This document shows positions 16,375 to 25,087 of a stretch of 46,906 nt of DNA, in pieces. This DNA is from a bacterium (lineage in GTDB: Bacteria > Planctomycetota > Planctomycetia > Planctomycetales > Planctomycetaceae): NCBI GenBank assembly GCA_016124895.1, contig WGMU01000133.1, positions 1-46,906 on the forward strand. Reading direction: 5' to 3'. A program made the translations under genes and the position numbers. The notes beneath the pieces are model-generated. The model did not search any database. It was not told the DNA's origin and worked only from the letters and a program-made list of their open reading frames with translations. Positions within the stretch are counted from its first letter, which is position 1. Each line of letters starts with the position of its first letter.

Positions 16375-19300
16375 TCACTTCTTCTCGGTCGCCAGTGACT
16401 CCAGCGATTCGAGGTACTCGATCAGCGCGGCCAGTTCGCCGAGCGTCAGGTTCTTTGCCAGGCCTTCCGGCATCACGGAGATCTGCTGCTCGACGCGGTC
16501 CTCGATCGACTCGACGGGCAGTTTCAGTTCCTGACCTTCGGCATTGCGGATCGTGATCTCCGTCGCGGCCTCGTTGGTCACGAATCCGGTGAGCGACTTG
16601 CCGCTGTCCAGAATGAAGATGTTCGTCTTGAAGCCCTGAGCGATCGATTTGCTCGGCAGCAGAATCGCCTCGGCGAGCTGGTCGCGGCGGTACGTCTTCG
16701 CGACGTTCGGCAGGTACGGCCCGCGGAGAGGCTCGCCCGGGTTGACTGTGTGGCAGTTCGAGCACTTCAGCCGGGCAAAGACCTGCCGACCGTAATCAAC
16801 GTCGCCCGGGCTGATCTCGTGCTTGACGACTTGAGCAATCGCGTCTTCCGGCTTCAGCGTTTCGATTTTCGGACCCCCCGGCACCGGACCCGTTGACAGC
16901 TTCCAGGCATTCGCGAGTCGCTGCGCAGCGGCGACAACTTTGGGATCGTCGTCGACCAGAGCCTCACGGACGCGCGGCTCAAAGCTGCGATGGTCGGCGA
17001 GCCATGCGGCGTTCAACAGTTCGATCCGCCGCTGCGGCGACCGTTTCCAGTCCGCGTCGAGCGACTTCTCAACGACCTTCGCCGCCTGACCTTTCAGCTT
17101 CTTCTGCTCCGAGAGCAGCAGCAGCGCGATGTTCGCCCAGGTCCGCGCTGGCCCGTCACTGTCGATCAGAGTGGCGATGTCCTGTGCGTGAGCGAGCAGC
17201 GTGTCGCGATCCTGTAACGCGTTCTGAGCGGCGGCGAACTGGCCGCCAGCGCTGCCATCCTGTTGCAACAGGGCCAGTCCCGTCAGAGCTGCCGCGAACG
17301 CATCACGCCCGGAAACCCGCAGCAGCGACCGGACTGCCTGCGATCGCAGATCAGCCACGTATCCGTCACCGGTCGCCACTTTCATAAACAGCGGCACGGT
17401 ATCGGCTGACGGCGCTGTACCGTCGGCCTGCCCGATCACGACGACGGGAATAAACCGCTCGTCGTCCTTCGCCCGCTGCTGCAGAATCTTTTCGAAGCTG
17501 GCGCGTTCGATCCGGTTCAGCGTGGCCGTGCGGATCAGAAACGCCGCGTCGTCGACACTCGCTGTTTTCAGTTCGGCTTCGAGAGCCGCTCCGATCCGAG
17601 CAGACTCGGCCCACTCTTCCGGCTGGTAGTACGGCCCGCGAGTATCCGGCCGAGTCCCCCAACTGTTGCCCGTCCATTCGCCCTCGACGTTGTAAAGCCG
17701 GCACAGTGCCGCCAGCAGTCCGCGTCGCCGAGACGGATCGTTCTCGCCGTCGAGTCGCTTCAGCAGCCCGTTCACAACACTGATCTCATGCAGCGACTGC
17801 AGCACGCGGAGTGCTCCCGCGTGAACGGACGCCGGAGTTTCACTGCCGTCAACTACCGCAAAGCACGCATCACGCGGATTCAATCGAACGAGCGTCTGGA
17901 CCGCCGTGTGAGCAATCACGGGATCGGCGTCGCCGAGCAGCGGCACGATGTCCGACGTCGCGTCGACCGCGTTCAATCGAGCCAGCGCGACGGCCGCTTC
18001 AAGCCGCGTCCGCGGGTGACTGTCACTCAGCCCGCGTTTGATCACGTCAATGGGAACGCCTGACTGCGTCGTTGCGCGATCGCCCAGCGCGCGAATCGCA
18101 AACGGTCGAATCGTTGCATCCTGATCGGCCAGTTTTGCCAGCGTGGCGTGCGAGCCAGCACCGAGACCCTGCTTCAGAGCGAAGACCGCGGCCACGCGCG
18201 ACGCCAGCGGCTTCTGCGAATTCCCGGCCAGAGCTTCCAGACCGCGGCGCACGTCGGCGTTCAGACCGCGCCGCAGGAGCGTTCGCTGAGCTTCCAGCCG
18301 GCGTCGATGGCTTGGTGATTCTAGCAGTACAATGAGGTCGGCATCGCTGGCCATCTCGAAGTTCGGCAGCGGCTCCGGCTGGTAACCCTTCGGCGTCACC
18401 TGAACGAGATAGCCGACGGACTCACCTTCGTACTTGAATGTCGCGCCTTTCCAGCTTGCCGCGATGATCCGGCTCGATGCGTCGACGTCGAGGTCCGTCA
18501 CTCGTGGCAGGCCGAGGAACTCGTGCTGATCCGCGGAAAACGTCGCTCCCTTTGCCCAGAAGTTGTGGCGGTAAACCATCTGCCGGCCCCAATCGGCCGT
18601 GTACAGCGCGTCGCTGTAACCATCCGGGAAACCTGGCTCATCCAGATAAAGCGTTCCGCAGCCCGAGCCCCCGCCGTAGTCCGCCAGCGGCTGAATGATC
18701 TCATCGCCGAAGTTACGGAACAGACGCGGGTAGCCGTGATTCTCCAGGCCGGTGAAGTGGTGCAGCCGGATATCCCAGCCGCCGCCGTCATTCGTGTTGT
18801 CGCGCGTGAAGCCGTTGAGCAGCGGGTCCATCGCGACTTCCAGGATGTTTCGCGTTCCGATCGAGTAGGTTTCGAGTTCGGTCCCGTCCGGGCGGACGCG
18901 AACGACTCCGCCGCCGCGTAACTGCAGCTTGCGACCGTCGGTCCCTTCGGCCTCCATAAAGCCGAAGTCGCCGCAAGCGATGTACAGCCAGCCGTCGATG
19001 CCCAGCGTCACACCGTTTGTCGTGTGATCCGCCGGGCGATCTTTGAACGTGAAGGCGAGGTTCTTCACGAGAATCTTCTGCTCGTCTGAAATGCCGTCGC
19101 CGTCGTGATCGATGAAGGCACTCAAATGCGGCGGGTGCATCACGTACAAGCGGTCGTGATCCCAGACGAGACCTCGCGGCGAATCGACATCCGCGACGAA
19201 GAACTTCGCCTCGTCGGCTCGACCGTCGCCGTCGAGATCCCGCAGCCGGTGAATCGAGCCGCGTTTGAGTTCGCGGTCCAGCGAGCCGTTTTTGTCGACG

Positions 19301-20652
19301 GACACGTACACGTCGCCGTTCGGTGCCGCGGCGACAAAAACGGGATAATTCACCGCCGGTGGAACGGCAAAGATCGTCGCCTCGAAACCTTCGGGCAGCT
19401 TGACCTCGGCCAGACGTTCGGCTTCCGCGGCGTTGCGGATCTCAGTCGGGTCGACCTTGACCTTTTCGTCGCCGTGAATGGCGACCTCCCACAGACTGCC
19501 CCAGCCGCCCGTGTCTGATCCGAGAAACTTTACACGGACGAAACGCGTGTGTGCATCGAACTCGTGATTCGCTTCGCGGTCGGTCGTGTTTTTGGATCGC
19601 TCGACCAGGACCTGCCAGCTCTCGCCATCGTCCGAACCTTCGACCTGATACCTGTAAATCGTCGACGTCGATTCCCAGTCGAGCCGGCAGCCAGTCAAGT
19701 GCTTCTTCTCGCCGAGATCGACCTGCGCCCACTGCGGCGCCGACCCGTTCGCCGCGCACCAGCGTGTGCTGCGGTTTCCGTCGAACGCGTGCGGCGCGAA
19801 ATTGTTCTTGCCGGTCTCTTCGCTCGACGCCTTCGCTGGTTTGTTCAGAGCCAGGTTGACGGGTACGTATTCAATCTTCTCTTCCGGCGTCTTGAGATAG
19901 CGCTTGTCGAGCTTGCCGGCGGCCCACAACGTGCCGCGCGTCACCATGTCGAGAAAAACAGGATGTGAAACCGTTTCGTTGTGATGCCCGAGCGTCGTGC
20001 CGAAGACCCGCGTCTTCTTATCGCCGAACTCGTTGGTCCAGACGCAGACCTGTTCATTCGCCAGCTCGCGGTCTTTGGTCGACGCCAGCGGATGCGCCGT
20101 CGGCCACAGCTTCTCGATCCGATAGAGCTCGCCCGCCGGATTCGCCCAGCCCGCAGGAAACGTCTGCATGATCGGGTGAGCGGCATCGCGGTTGAGCACC
20201 TCGTGCGCGTAATGAGCGCCGTGACCGCGCGACGTTACGCCGCAGAACTTGAACCAGTCGTCGCGGCCGTCGCGGTAGCAGTGCATCGCACAGTGAATGA
20301 CGACTGCCGGCAGGCCGTCGCGGTGTGGCTTCAGCACGCGATCGACCCACGGGATGTCTTTCGCATCGGAGAAGCATTCGTCGTGAATGATCACGTCGAA
20401 GCCATCCGCCCAGTTTTCGTCCTCGTAAAGTTCGATCTTCGAGTTCGTCGCCTGGCCACCCTGTTCGATGGCGACGACGTCGACATGAGCGCGAGCTTCG
20501 AGACCCTTTTTGAGAATCTCTTTCTGCGCTGTGTAGTCATGGCAGCAGCCGCCGGTGATGAGCAGGACTTTCAGCGGCTCAGGCGGAGCGTCAGCCGCAA
20601 ACGCGGGCGAAGTAAGAGACAGGCAGAGTGTCAGCAGAATAAGTTGTCGCAT
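16375..20652 (-). CDS. ThuA / discoidin / dehydrogenase / HEAT / haem exported multidomain protein
   Basis: This 1425-residue secreted protein combines, in order: a signal peptide (1-20, ending AFA); a ThuA-like trehalose-utilisation domain (about 27-255: LKVLLITGGCCHDY, HCAMHCYR); an F5/8 type C discoidin-like domain (about 263-395: NLALNKPAKASSEE, FDGNRSTRWCAANG), a likely carbohydrate-binding module; a six-bladed-propeller 'membrane-bound dehydrogenase' domain (about 415-790: LPEGFEATIFA, DLDGDGRADE); HEAT-like repeats (about 820-1200); and a C-terminal planctomycete haem-binding domain with CSNCH near 1298 and MPEGLAKNLTLGELAALIEYLE at the end. Such proteins are typical of planctomycetes and are thought to oxidise sugar-like substrates outside the cytoplasm. 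The exact substrate is unknown. It is transcribed toward the 706-bp gap; upstream lies a DUF1501 relic. Confidence 0.9.
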   Translation of the reverse strand: MRQLILLTLCLSLTSPAFAADAPPEPLKVLLITGGCCHDYTAQKEILKKGLEARAHVDVVAIEQGGQATNSKIELYEDENWADGFDVIIHDECFSDAKDIPWVDRVLKPHRDGLPAVVIHCAMHCYRDGRDDWFKFCGVTSRGHGAHYAHEVLNRDAAHPIMQTFPAGWANPAGELYRIEKLWPTAHPLASTKDRELANEQVCVWTNEFGDKKTRVFGTTLGHHNETVSHPVFLDMVTRGTLWAAGKLDKRYLKTPEEKIEYVPVNLALNKPAKASSEETGKNNFAPHAFDGNRSTRWCAANGSAPQWAQVDLGEKKHLTGCRLDWESTSTIYRYQVEGSDDGESWQVLVERSKNTTDREANHEFDAHTRFVRVKFLGSDTGGWGSLWEVAIHGDEKVKVDPTEIRNAAEAERLAEVKLPEGFEATIFAVPPAVNYPVFVAAAPNGDVYVSVDKNGSLDRELKRGSIHRLRDLDGDGRADEAKFFVADVDSPRGLVWDHDRLYVMHPPHLSAFIDHDGDGISDEQKILVKNLAFTFKDRPADHTTNGVTLGIDGWLYIACGDFGFMEAEGTDGRKLQLRGGGVVRVRPDGTELETYSIGTRNILEVAMDPLLNGFTRDNTNDGGGWDIRLHHFTGLENHGYPRLFRNFGDEIIQPLADYGGGSGCGTLYLDEPGFPDGYSDALYTADWGRQMVYRHNFWAKGATFSADQHEFLGLPRVTDLDVDASSRIIAASWKGATFKYEGESVGYLVQVTPKGYQPEPLPNFEMASDADLIVLLESPSHRRRLEAQRTLLRRGLNADVRRGLEALAGNSQKPLASRVAAVFALKQGLGAGSHATLAKLADQDATIRPFAIRALGDRATTQSGVPIDVIKRGLSDSHPRTRLEAAVALARLNAVDATSDIVPLLGDADPVIAHTAVQTLVRLNPRDACFAVVDGSETPASVHAGALRVLQSLHEISVVNGLLKRLDGENDPSRRRGLLAALCRLYNVEGEWTGNSWGTRPDTRGPYYQPEEWAESARIGAALEAELKTASVDDAAFLIRTATLNRIERASFEKILQQRAKDDERFIPVVVIGQADGTAPSADTVPLFMKVATGDGYVADLRSQAVRSLLRVSGRDAFAAALTGLALLQQDGSAGGQFAAAQNALQDRDTLLAHAQDIATLIDSDGPARTWANIALLLLSEQKKLKGQAAKVVEKSLDADWKRSPQRRIELLNAAWLADHRSFEPRVREALVDDDPKVVAAAQRLANAWKLSTGPVPGGPKIETLKPEDAIAQVVKHEISPGDVDYGRQVFARLKCSNCHTVNPGEPLRGPYLPNVAKTYRRDQLAEAILLPSKSIAQGFKTNIFILDSGKSLTGFVTNEAATEITIRNAEGQELKLPVESIEDRVEQQISVMPEGLAKNLTLGELAALIEYLESLESLATEKK

Positions 20653-20781
20653 GATTGGCAGTTGGATTCTGGAGAAGAAAGTCAGAAGACAAGCAGGTCG
20701 GACCAGGTGCAGCGCCGTTCCGGCAGAATGCCGTCGTGATCAGATCGCCGGAACTCGCTTCGCTCGATCCGGCCTGCACGG

Positions 20782-21040
20782 TTACGCCAGCGGGTCGTCG
20801 ATCACGCGGCCGTGGATGTCGGTCAGGCGGAAATCGCGGCTGGCGTAGCGTCAGGTCAGGTGTTCGTGGTCGAAGCCCGCCCGGTGCAGAATGTTGGCGT
20901 GAAGATCGCAAACATGCACGCGACCAGCGCCGCTTGCATTCCGACCCTGTCCGTCACCCAGCAAAGATGCCCGCCTTTGGCACCGCAGCCGGCCAGACAG
21001 ACAGTGAACCCAACGTGGCAACTGGACGATGCGTTCGAGA
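20782..21040 (-). pseudogene. decayed C-terminus of a DUF1501 gene
   Basis: The minus strand encodes the classic DUF1501 C-terminal blocks, but broken. One frame reads GFTVCLAGCGAKGGH (down from about 21012). A frameshift near 20930-20945 then moves to RVHVCDLHANILHRAGFDHE and HLT. An in-frame TGA (20851-20853) replaces the usual tyrosine. The frame resumes RYASRDFRLTDIHGRV and ends at a TAA (20782-20784). Everything upstream, including the Tat signal and most of the roughly 450-residue protein, is missing. DUF1501 proteins are exported and normally paired with DUF1549/DUF1553 cytochromes; no such partner is left here. The left boundary is exact; the right one is approximate because the similarity fades. 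Confidence 0.82.
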
Positions 21041-21093
21041 TTCCTGGACACAGACGACGCAGGCACGCTCACGTCAGATCCCGGCGCATGTCG

Positions 21094-21843
21094 TCACAGC
21101 TTCAGGCGTTTGAAGATGGACTCCGGAATGCTGCGGATGACGAGCAGGATTCCGCGCCAGAACCACGGCGTGTAAAGAACATTCCGACGCTTGCGGATCG
21201 CTCGATCAATATCTCGGGCGACAGCATCGGGTGAAGCAACGAGAGGCGACTTCGGATCGAGAAGACCTTCAGTCATCGATGTCGCGACGAAGCCGGGCTT
21301 GATTGTCAGCACGTGGACGCCGGAGGGCTGCAGACGGTTTCGCAGTCCCTGCAGAAAGGTGCTCAGGCCAGCCTTCGCAGCTCCGTACACGTAGTTGCTC
21401 TGTCGGCCGCGATCACCCGCCACAGAGGTAATAACCGCCAGCCAGCCGGACTTCTGCGACTCCATGTGCGCTGCGATGGGATGCAGCACCGACGCGGCCG
21501 CCGTCAGGTTGACATCGAACGCGTGCCGCAGTGACGCCGTCTCCCGCTGGCACTGCTGCTGATCGGGCAGCGTGCCGAAGCACAACAGCACTCCGTTAAT
21601 CCGGCCGTCGCACTGCTGCAGACAGTTCTCCCAGAACGGAGCATGAGAATCAAAGTCCAGCGCATCAAACGGGACAGCAGTCGCGGACGCATTATGGCGA
21701 ACGCGCAGGTCGGCGGCGTTGCGTTCGAGTTCGTCGGCGTCGCGACCGCACAGCAGCAATCGACAGCCGCGAGCCGCCAGTCGCTGTGCAACGGCACGAG
21801 CGATGCCCGAACCCGCGCCGAGGATGACCACGTTTTCGCTCAT
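21094..21843 (-). CDS. DprE2-like short-chain dehydrogenase
   Basis: This 249-residue SDR protein resembles mycobacterial DprE2, the NADH-dependent reductase that turns the 2-keto intermediate made by DprE1 into polyprenyl-phospho-arabinose. It has the nucleotide-binding GAGSGIA motif at 10-16, and a catalytic Ser-Tyr-Lys set in ITSVAGDRGRQSNYVYGAAK. The stretches SVAGDR, NYVYGAAKAGLSTFLQGL and IKPGFVATSM follow DprE2 closely (from memory). I start at the ATG at 21843 (MSENVVILGAG); the frame is open to 22047, but those extra 68 residues overlap the DprE1-like gene. It is the last gene of the HAD-UbiA / DprE1 / DprE2 operon, 34 bp after the DprE1-like stop. Confidence 0.85.
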   Translation of the reverse strand: MSENVVILGAGSGIARAVAQRLAARGCRLLLCGRDADELERNAADLRVRHNASATAVPFDALDFDSHAPFWENCLQQCDGRINGVLLCFGTLPDQQQCQRETASLRHAFDVNLTAAASVLHPIAAHMESQKSGWLAVITSVAGDRGRQSNYVYGAAKAGLSTFLQGLRNRLQPSGVHVLTIKPGFVATSMTEGLLDPKSPLVASPDAVARDIDRAIRKRRNVLYTPWFWRGILLVIRSIPESIFKRLKL

Positions 21844-21877
21844 CGAGAGTCCGCTGCCTTTGACGTTTCGCGACTGT

Positions 21878-23290
21878 TCAACCTGCGGCAACCAGCCGTT
21901 CCGACCTCGCTGAGTCCGCGATCGAATCCGCACACAGAACGGGGATGATCTGCAGTCGCCGCGCCTGCGAGGAAACGAAACGGCCTGTTGGATCGACTGC
22001 CTGCTGAATCCGCTGAAACTCGGGCAGCCGCGGATACATCGCGGCAAACGTGCCGGCGTCGGTCAGTGCATCTTTCGCGAGATACAGCCGGCCGCCATGT
22101 TCGAGCACGATGCGGTCCAGTTCGCACGTCAGTTCGCGCAGGTCCGAGCCCGTGTTTGCAAAGTCCAGCGCGAGTGTATGGCCGTGATCAAGGCACGAGA
22201 GCAATCCCGGATTCGCTGCTCCGCAACTCTTCAGCACCGCGAGGAATGAACCGCGTCCGGAATCAACGATCCGTTCGAGCAGTTCGACCAGGCCGCGACG
22301 CGACGTCGACCGCGGAAACCAGGCCTGGTACTGAATGAAGCCGCGCGGACCGTACATCCGGTTCCAGTGCTTCAGTGAATCAAGCGGGTAGAAGTACTTC
22401 TCGAAATCGACGAGCGCCGACTTTCGACGCGGCACGCGATAGTAAAACTCGTTGAAGGCGCGAATCGTCCAGGGATTGAGAGTTCGCGATGGAAACCAGG
22501 TCGGAACAGTTTTCGTGCGGCGTTCTGGCAGTGCGTATGGCGACGTGCGGTTCGCCAGCGGCAGTTCGTCCGGCTGCGACCCGTTCCCCAGCATCAGGAC
22601 CGAACGTCCCAGCGAACGGCCGCTGGCGAGACAGTCGATCCACGCAACCGAGTATTCGCAGTCATTGTCGGTCTCGACAAATCGATCGAGCGTATGATCG
22701 AGGTCGCGCGTCTTCTCGTAACGCACCGAGCAATACGCACTCGGAACGCGCGTCAGTTCAAACGTCGCCGTCAGAATAATCCCGGTCAGCCCCATGCCGC
22801 CGATCGTAGCCCAGAACAGATCGGGACGAGACTCCGGTGAGCAGCGGACGGTTTCGCCTGATGCCAGCAGCAGTTCGATCTCACGCACGAAGTTGCCGAA
22901 CGATCCGACGCGGTGATGATTTTTGCCATGCACGTCAGAAGCGATCGCTCCCCCGACAGTCACAAACTTTGTGCCGGGAGACGTCGGCAGAAACCATCCG
23001 CGCGGCAGAAACGCCGCAATGATTTCGGCAAAGGAAACACCGGCTTCGCATTCCAGGATGCCGGTGCCCGCGTCGAAACTCAGCATCCGGTTCAGCCGCG
23101 TCTGCCGCAGGACCAGTCCGTTCGGGCTGATCGCCGAATCGCCATAACTGCGTCCCAGCCCGCGAGCGATGACCGTATGACCGGCGTGCAGCTTATGCCG
23201 GAGCGCCGCTCGCGAATCCGGTTGAGATACGCTGCAGGCTTCGCGAGGACAGTTGCCCCAGCCGCCCAGAGACTGCTGATTCACTGTCAT
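21878..23290 (-). CDS. DprE1-like FAD-linked oxidase
   Basis: The 470-residue protein is a VAO-type flavoprotein resembling DprE1, which oxidises the ribose 2'-OH of decaprenyl-phospho-ribose. The FAD-binding part has VIARGLGRSYGDSA (about 41-54), a G-rich PGTKFVTVGGAIASDVHGKN segment, and GGMGLTGIIL. The C-terminal half aligns well with the mycobacterial enzyme: SFLAVLKSCGAANPGLLS, LALDFANTG, GGRLYLAKDA, MYPRLPEFQ. The lysine of the LYxAKD block, which I recall as essential (K418 in M. tuberculosis), is kept. The cysteine attacked by benzothiazinone drugs (C387, in a VCVDF-like context) corresponds here to Ala in LALDF. It starts 3 bp after the HAD-UbiA stop and so is co-transcribed. Confidence 0.88.
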   Translation of the reverse strand: MTVNQQSLGGWGNCPREACSVSQPDSRAALRHKLHAGHTVIARGLGRSYGDSAISPNGLVLRQTRLNRMLSFDAGTGILECEAGVSFAEIIAAFLPRGWFLPTSPGTKFVTVGGAIASDVHGKNHHRVGSFGNFVREIELLLASGETVRCSPESRPDLFWATIGGMGLTGIILTATFELTRVPSAYCSVRYEKTRDLDHTLDRFVETDNDCEYSVAWIDCLASGRSLGRSVLMLGNGSQPDELPLANRTSPYALPERRTKTVPTWFPSRTLNPWTIRAFNEFYYRVPRRKSALVDFEKYFYPLDSLKHWNRMYGPRGFIQYQAWFPRSTSRRGLVELLERIVDSGRGSFLAVLKSCGAANPGLLSCLDHGHTLALDFANTGSDLRELTCELDRIVLEHGGRLYLAKDALTDAGTFAAMYPRLPEFQRIQQAVDPTGRFVSSQARRLQIIPVLCADSIADSARSERLVAAG

Positions 23291-23293
23291 TGC

Positions 23294-24817
23294 TCACTGA
23301 ACTCCGACGGTCAGAGGAATGGTGGCAATGGCCAGCAGGATTCCGGCAACCGCACCGACCAGCAGACTGACTCGATCTTTCAATGCAAAGACCACCGGAT
23401 CTTCCTGCAGATGTCCGCGCATCGCGATCAGCCACATCCGGCTGATCCAGAAAAGAGCCAGCGGACAGATCAGCCACAGCGCCCAGGTGTTGGCATACAG
23501 CGTCTGTGACTGCTCACTCCGGCTGTAAAACGCGAACACCAGAATCGCCAGGTAACCGCTGCACGGTCCCAGTGTCCGGATCATCGGCAGATCGCTGACG
23601 ACATATCCTCGCCCGCGCGCCCGGAAGTTGCCTTCGCGCTGCAGTCGATCGAGTTCCGCATGCCGTTTGGCGAACGCCAGTGACGTAAACAGGAAGACGG
23701 ACAACGTCATCAGCCACTCAGACACAACGATGCCCGCGGCGACACCACCCGCAAAAACCCGCAGCGTATACAGACCGGACAGAACAATGACGTCCGCGAC
23801 TGCTTCGCGTTTCAGCCACAGCGTGTAGAACAGTGTCAGCACAACGTACGCAACCAGCAGCCCGCCAAAGCCGAGCGGAAGCGCTCCGAATGCCAGCGAA
23901 AAGCCACCGACCATCAGCACGCCGAACCACATCACCGCGCTGCTCAGCGGCAGCGTGCCGGAAGCCAGTGGTCGAAATCGTTTGATGGGATGACGGCGAT
24001 CGGCACTCAGATCGAGCAGGTCATTCAGAATGTAAATCGCGGATGCGCACAGACTCATCGCAACAAACGCGACAAGCACCGCACCTATCCCAGATAGATT
24101 CGCCAGGTTATGAGACAGCAGCAGCGGGACAAACAGCAGACTGTTTTTCATCCACTGCATTGGCCTCATGGTTTTGAGCAATCCGCGCCACGAATTCGGC
24201 GACGGTACAATCACCTGAACGTTATCATGCGACGCCGTAATCCGATCCTCGACAGTCGGTCGAGCAGCGACGACGTATGCCTGCGAAGCCGCTTCCCAGA
24301 CCGGCAGATCAGCGCGCGAGTCACCGGCGTAGGCGAATTCGTCGAAACCGTGCCGCTGGCAGTAATCGCGGATGGCCGCCAGCTTCGCTCGTCCTTTGAG
24401 ATTTGAGGATCCGTCGCTCGCCAGCACATCGTCGAAGACATCGAGATGTGCTGCCACGCGTCGCGCCCAGGACTCGGCGGTAGCCGTGGCCAGGACGATG
24501 CGACAGCCCGCTGCGCGAAGTTCGTTAATCAGTGCGAGCATCTCACTTCGCCACGGCAGCCTGCGGAGATCAGGCGTGACGAGAGCTGCCGTCGTCTGCT
24601 TGAGAACCGCGCGTCCACGCAACGCGGCAAGCAGGACACGGCCCATGTTGTGCCAGGACCGGCTGCAGGCCAGGACGAGGCTCTCGGCAAACAAGTCCGA
24701 GGCATGCAGCGTTCCGTCGAGATCGACGAACAGTACCTCTGGAACTCGACCGGACCGATTGCTCCGGACGACCCGATTCTGTGAAACGGTTTCGTGGTGC
24801 GAGAGGACTGCGGACAC
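23294..24817 (-). CDS. HAD-UbiA fusion: predicted polyprenyl-phosphate phosphoribosyltransferase plus phosphatase
   Basis: About 507 residues. The N-terminal half is a HAD phosphatase-like domain: FVDLDGTLHASD (30-41, nucleophile-type D32 and D34), motif II T111 in LATATAE, K141, and GDSRADLP (165-172). The C-terminal half (about 215-507) is a UbiA prenyltransferase with eight or nine membrane helices and the motif NDLLDLSADRRHPIKR (265-280). That motif, followed by FRPLASG, is very close to mycobacterial DPPR synthase (Rv3806c, from memory). UbiA would join polyprenyl phosphate and phosphoribosyl pyrophosphate; the HAD part could remove the 5-phosphate. There is no ATG between the divergent gene at 25088 and the HAD motif, so I take the GTG at 24817 as start. 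That start is uncertain. The frame open to 25432 is rejected. First gene of the operon. Confidence 0.82.
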   Translation of the reverse strand: MSAVLSHHETVSQNRVVRSNRSGRVPEVLFVDLDGTLHASDLFAESLVLACSRSWHNMGRVLLAALRGRAVLKQTTAALVTPDLRRLPWRSEMLALINELRAAGCRIVLATATAESWARRVAAHLDVFDDVLASDGSSNLKGRAKLAAIRDYCQRHGFDEFAYAGDSRADLPVWEAASQAYVVAARPTVEDRITASHDNVQVIVPSPNSWRGLLKTMRPMQWMKNSLLFVPLLLSHNLANLSGIGAVLVAFVAMSLCASAIYILNDLLDLSADRRHPIKRFRPLASGTLPLSSAVMWFGVLMVGGFSLAFGALPLGFGGLLVAYVVLTLFYTLWLKREAVADVIVLSGLYTLRVFAGGVAAGIVVSEWLMTLSVFLFTSLAFAKRHAELDRLQREGNFRARGRGYVVSDLPMIRTLGPCSGYLAILVFAFYSRSEQSQTLYANTWALWLICPLALFWISRMWLIAMRGHLQEDPVVFALKDRVSLLVGAVAGILLAIATIPLTVGVQ

Positions 24818-25087
24818 GGGTTCGGTCTGTCTGGCGGAATTCGAGCGGGAACGCTCAGACAGCCGACTGATGCCGACCGAACAGGCAGAAATCCCTGGAC
24901 CAGGAAGCGTCCAGCGGCGGGTGCGTCCATTCAAGTCGTCCGAAGACGAGCCGGCCTGTCCTTGTGTTCTGAGCGAAAAATGCGGCCCAATCCGTTCAGA
25001 CCGATCCAGTTGCGAATCCGTATCGGCAGGCCGCGCGATGGGCCGACAGTCGTGTATGACAATTGTGACGCTTTGACAGATTGAGAA

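Noticed and set aside
20851-20853. TGA as a selenocysteine codon in the DUF1501 remnant
   Set aside because: The gene also has a frameshift and lacks most of its length, so decay is the simpler reading. No hairpin was looked for beyond the eye.
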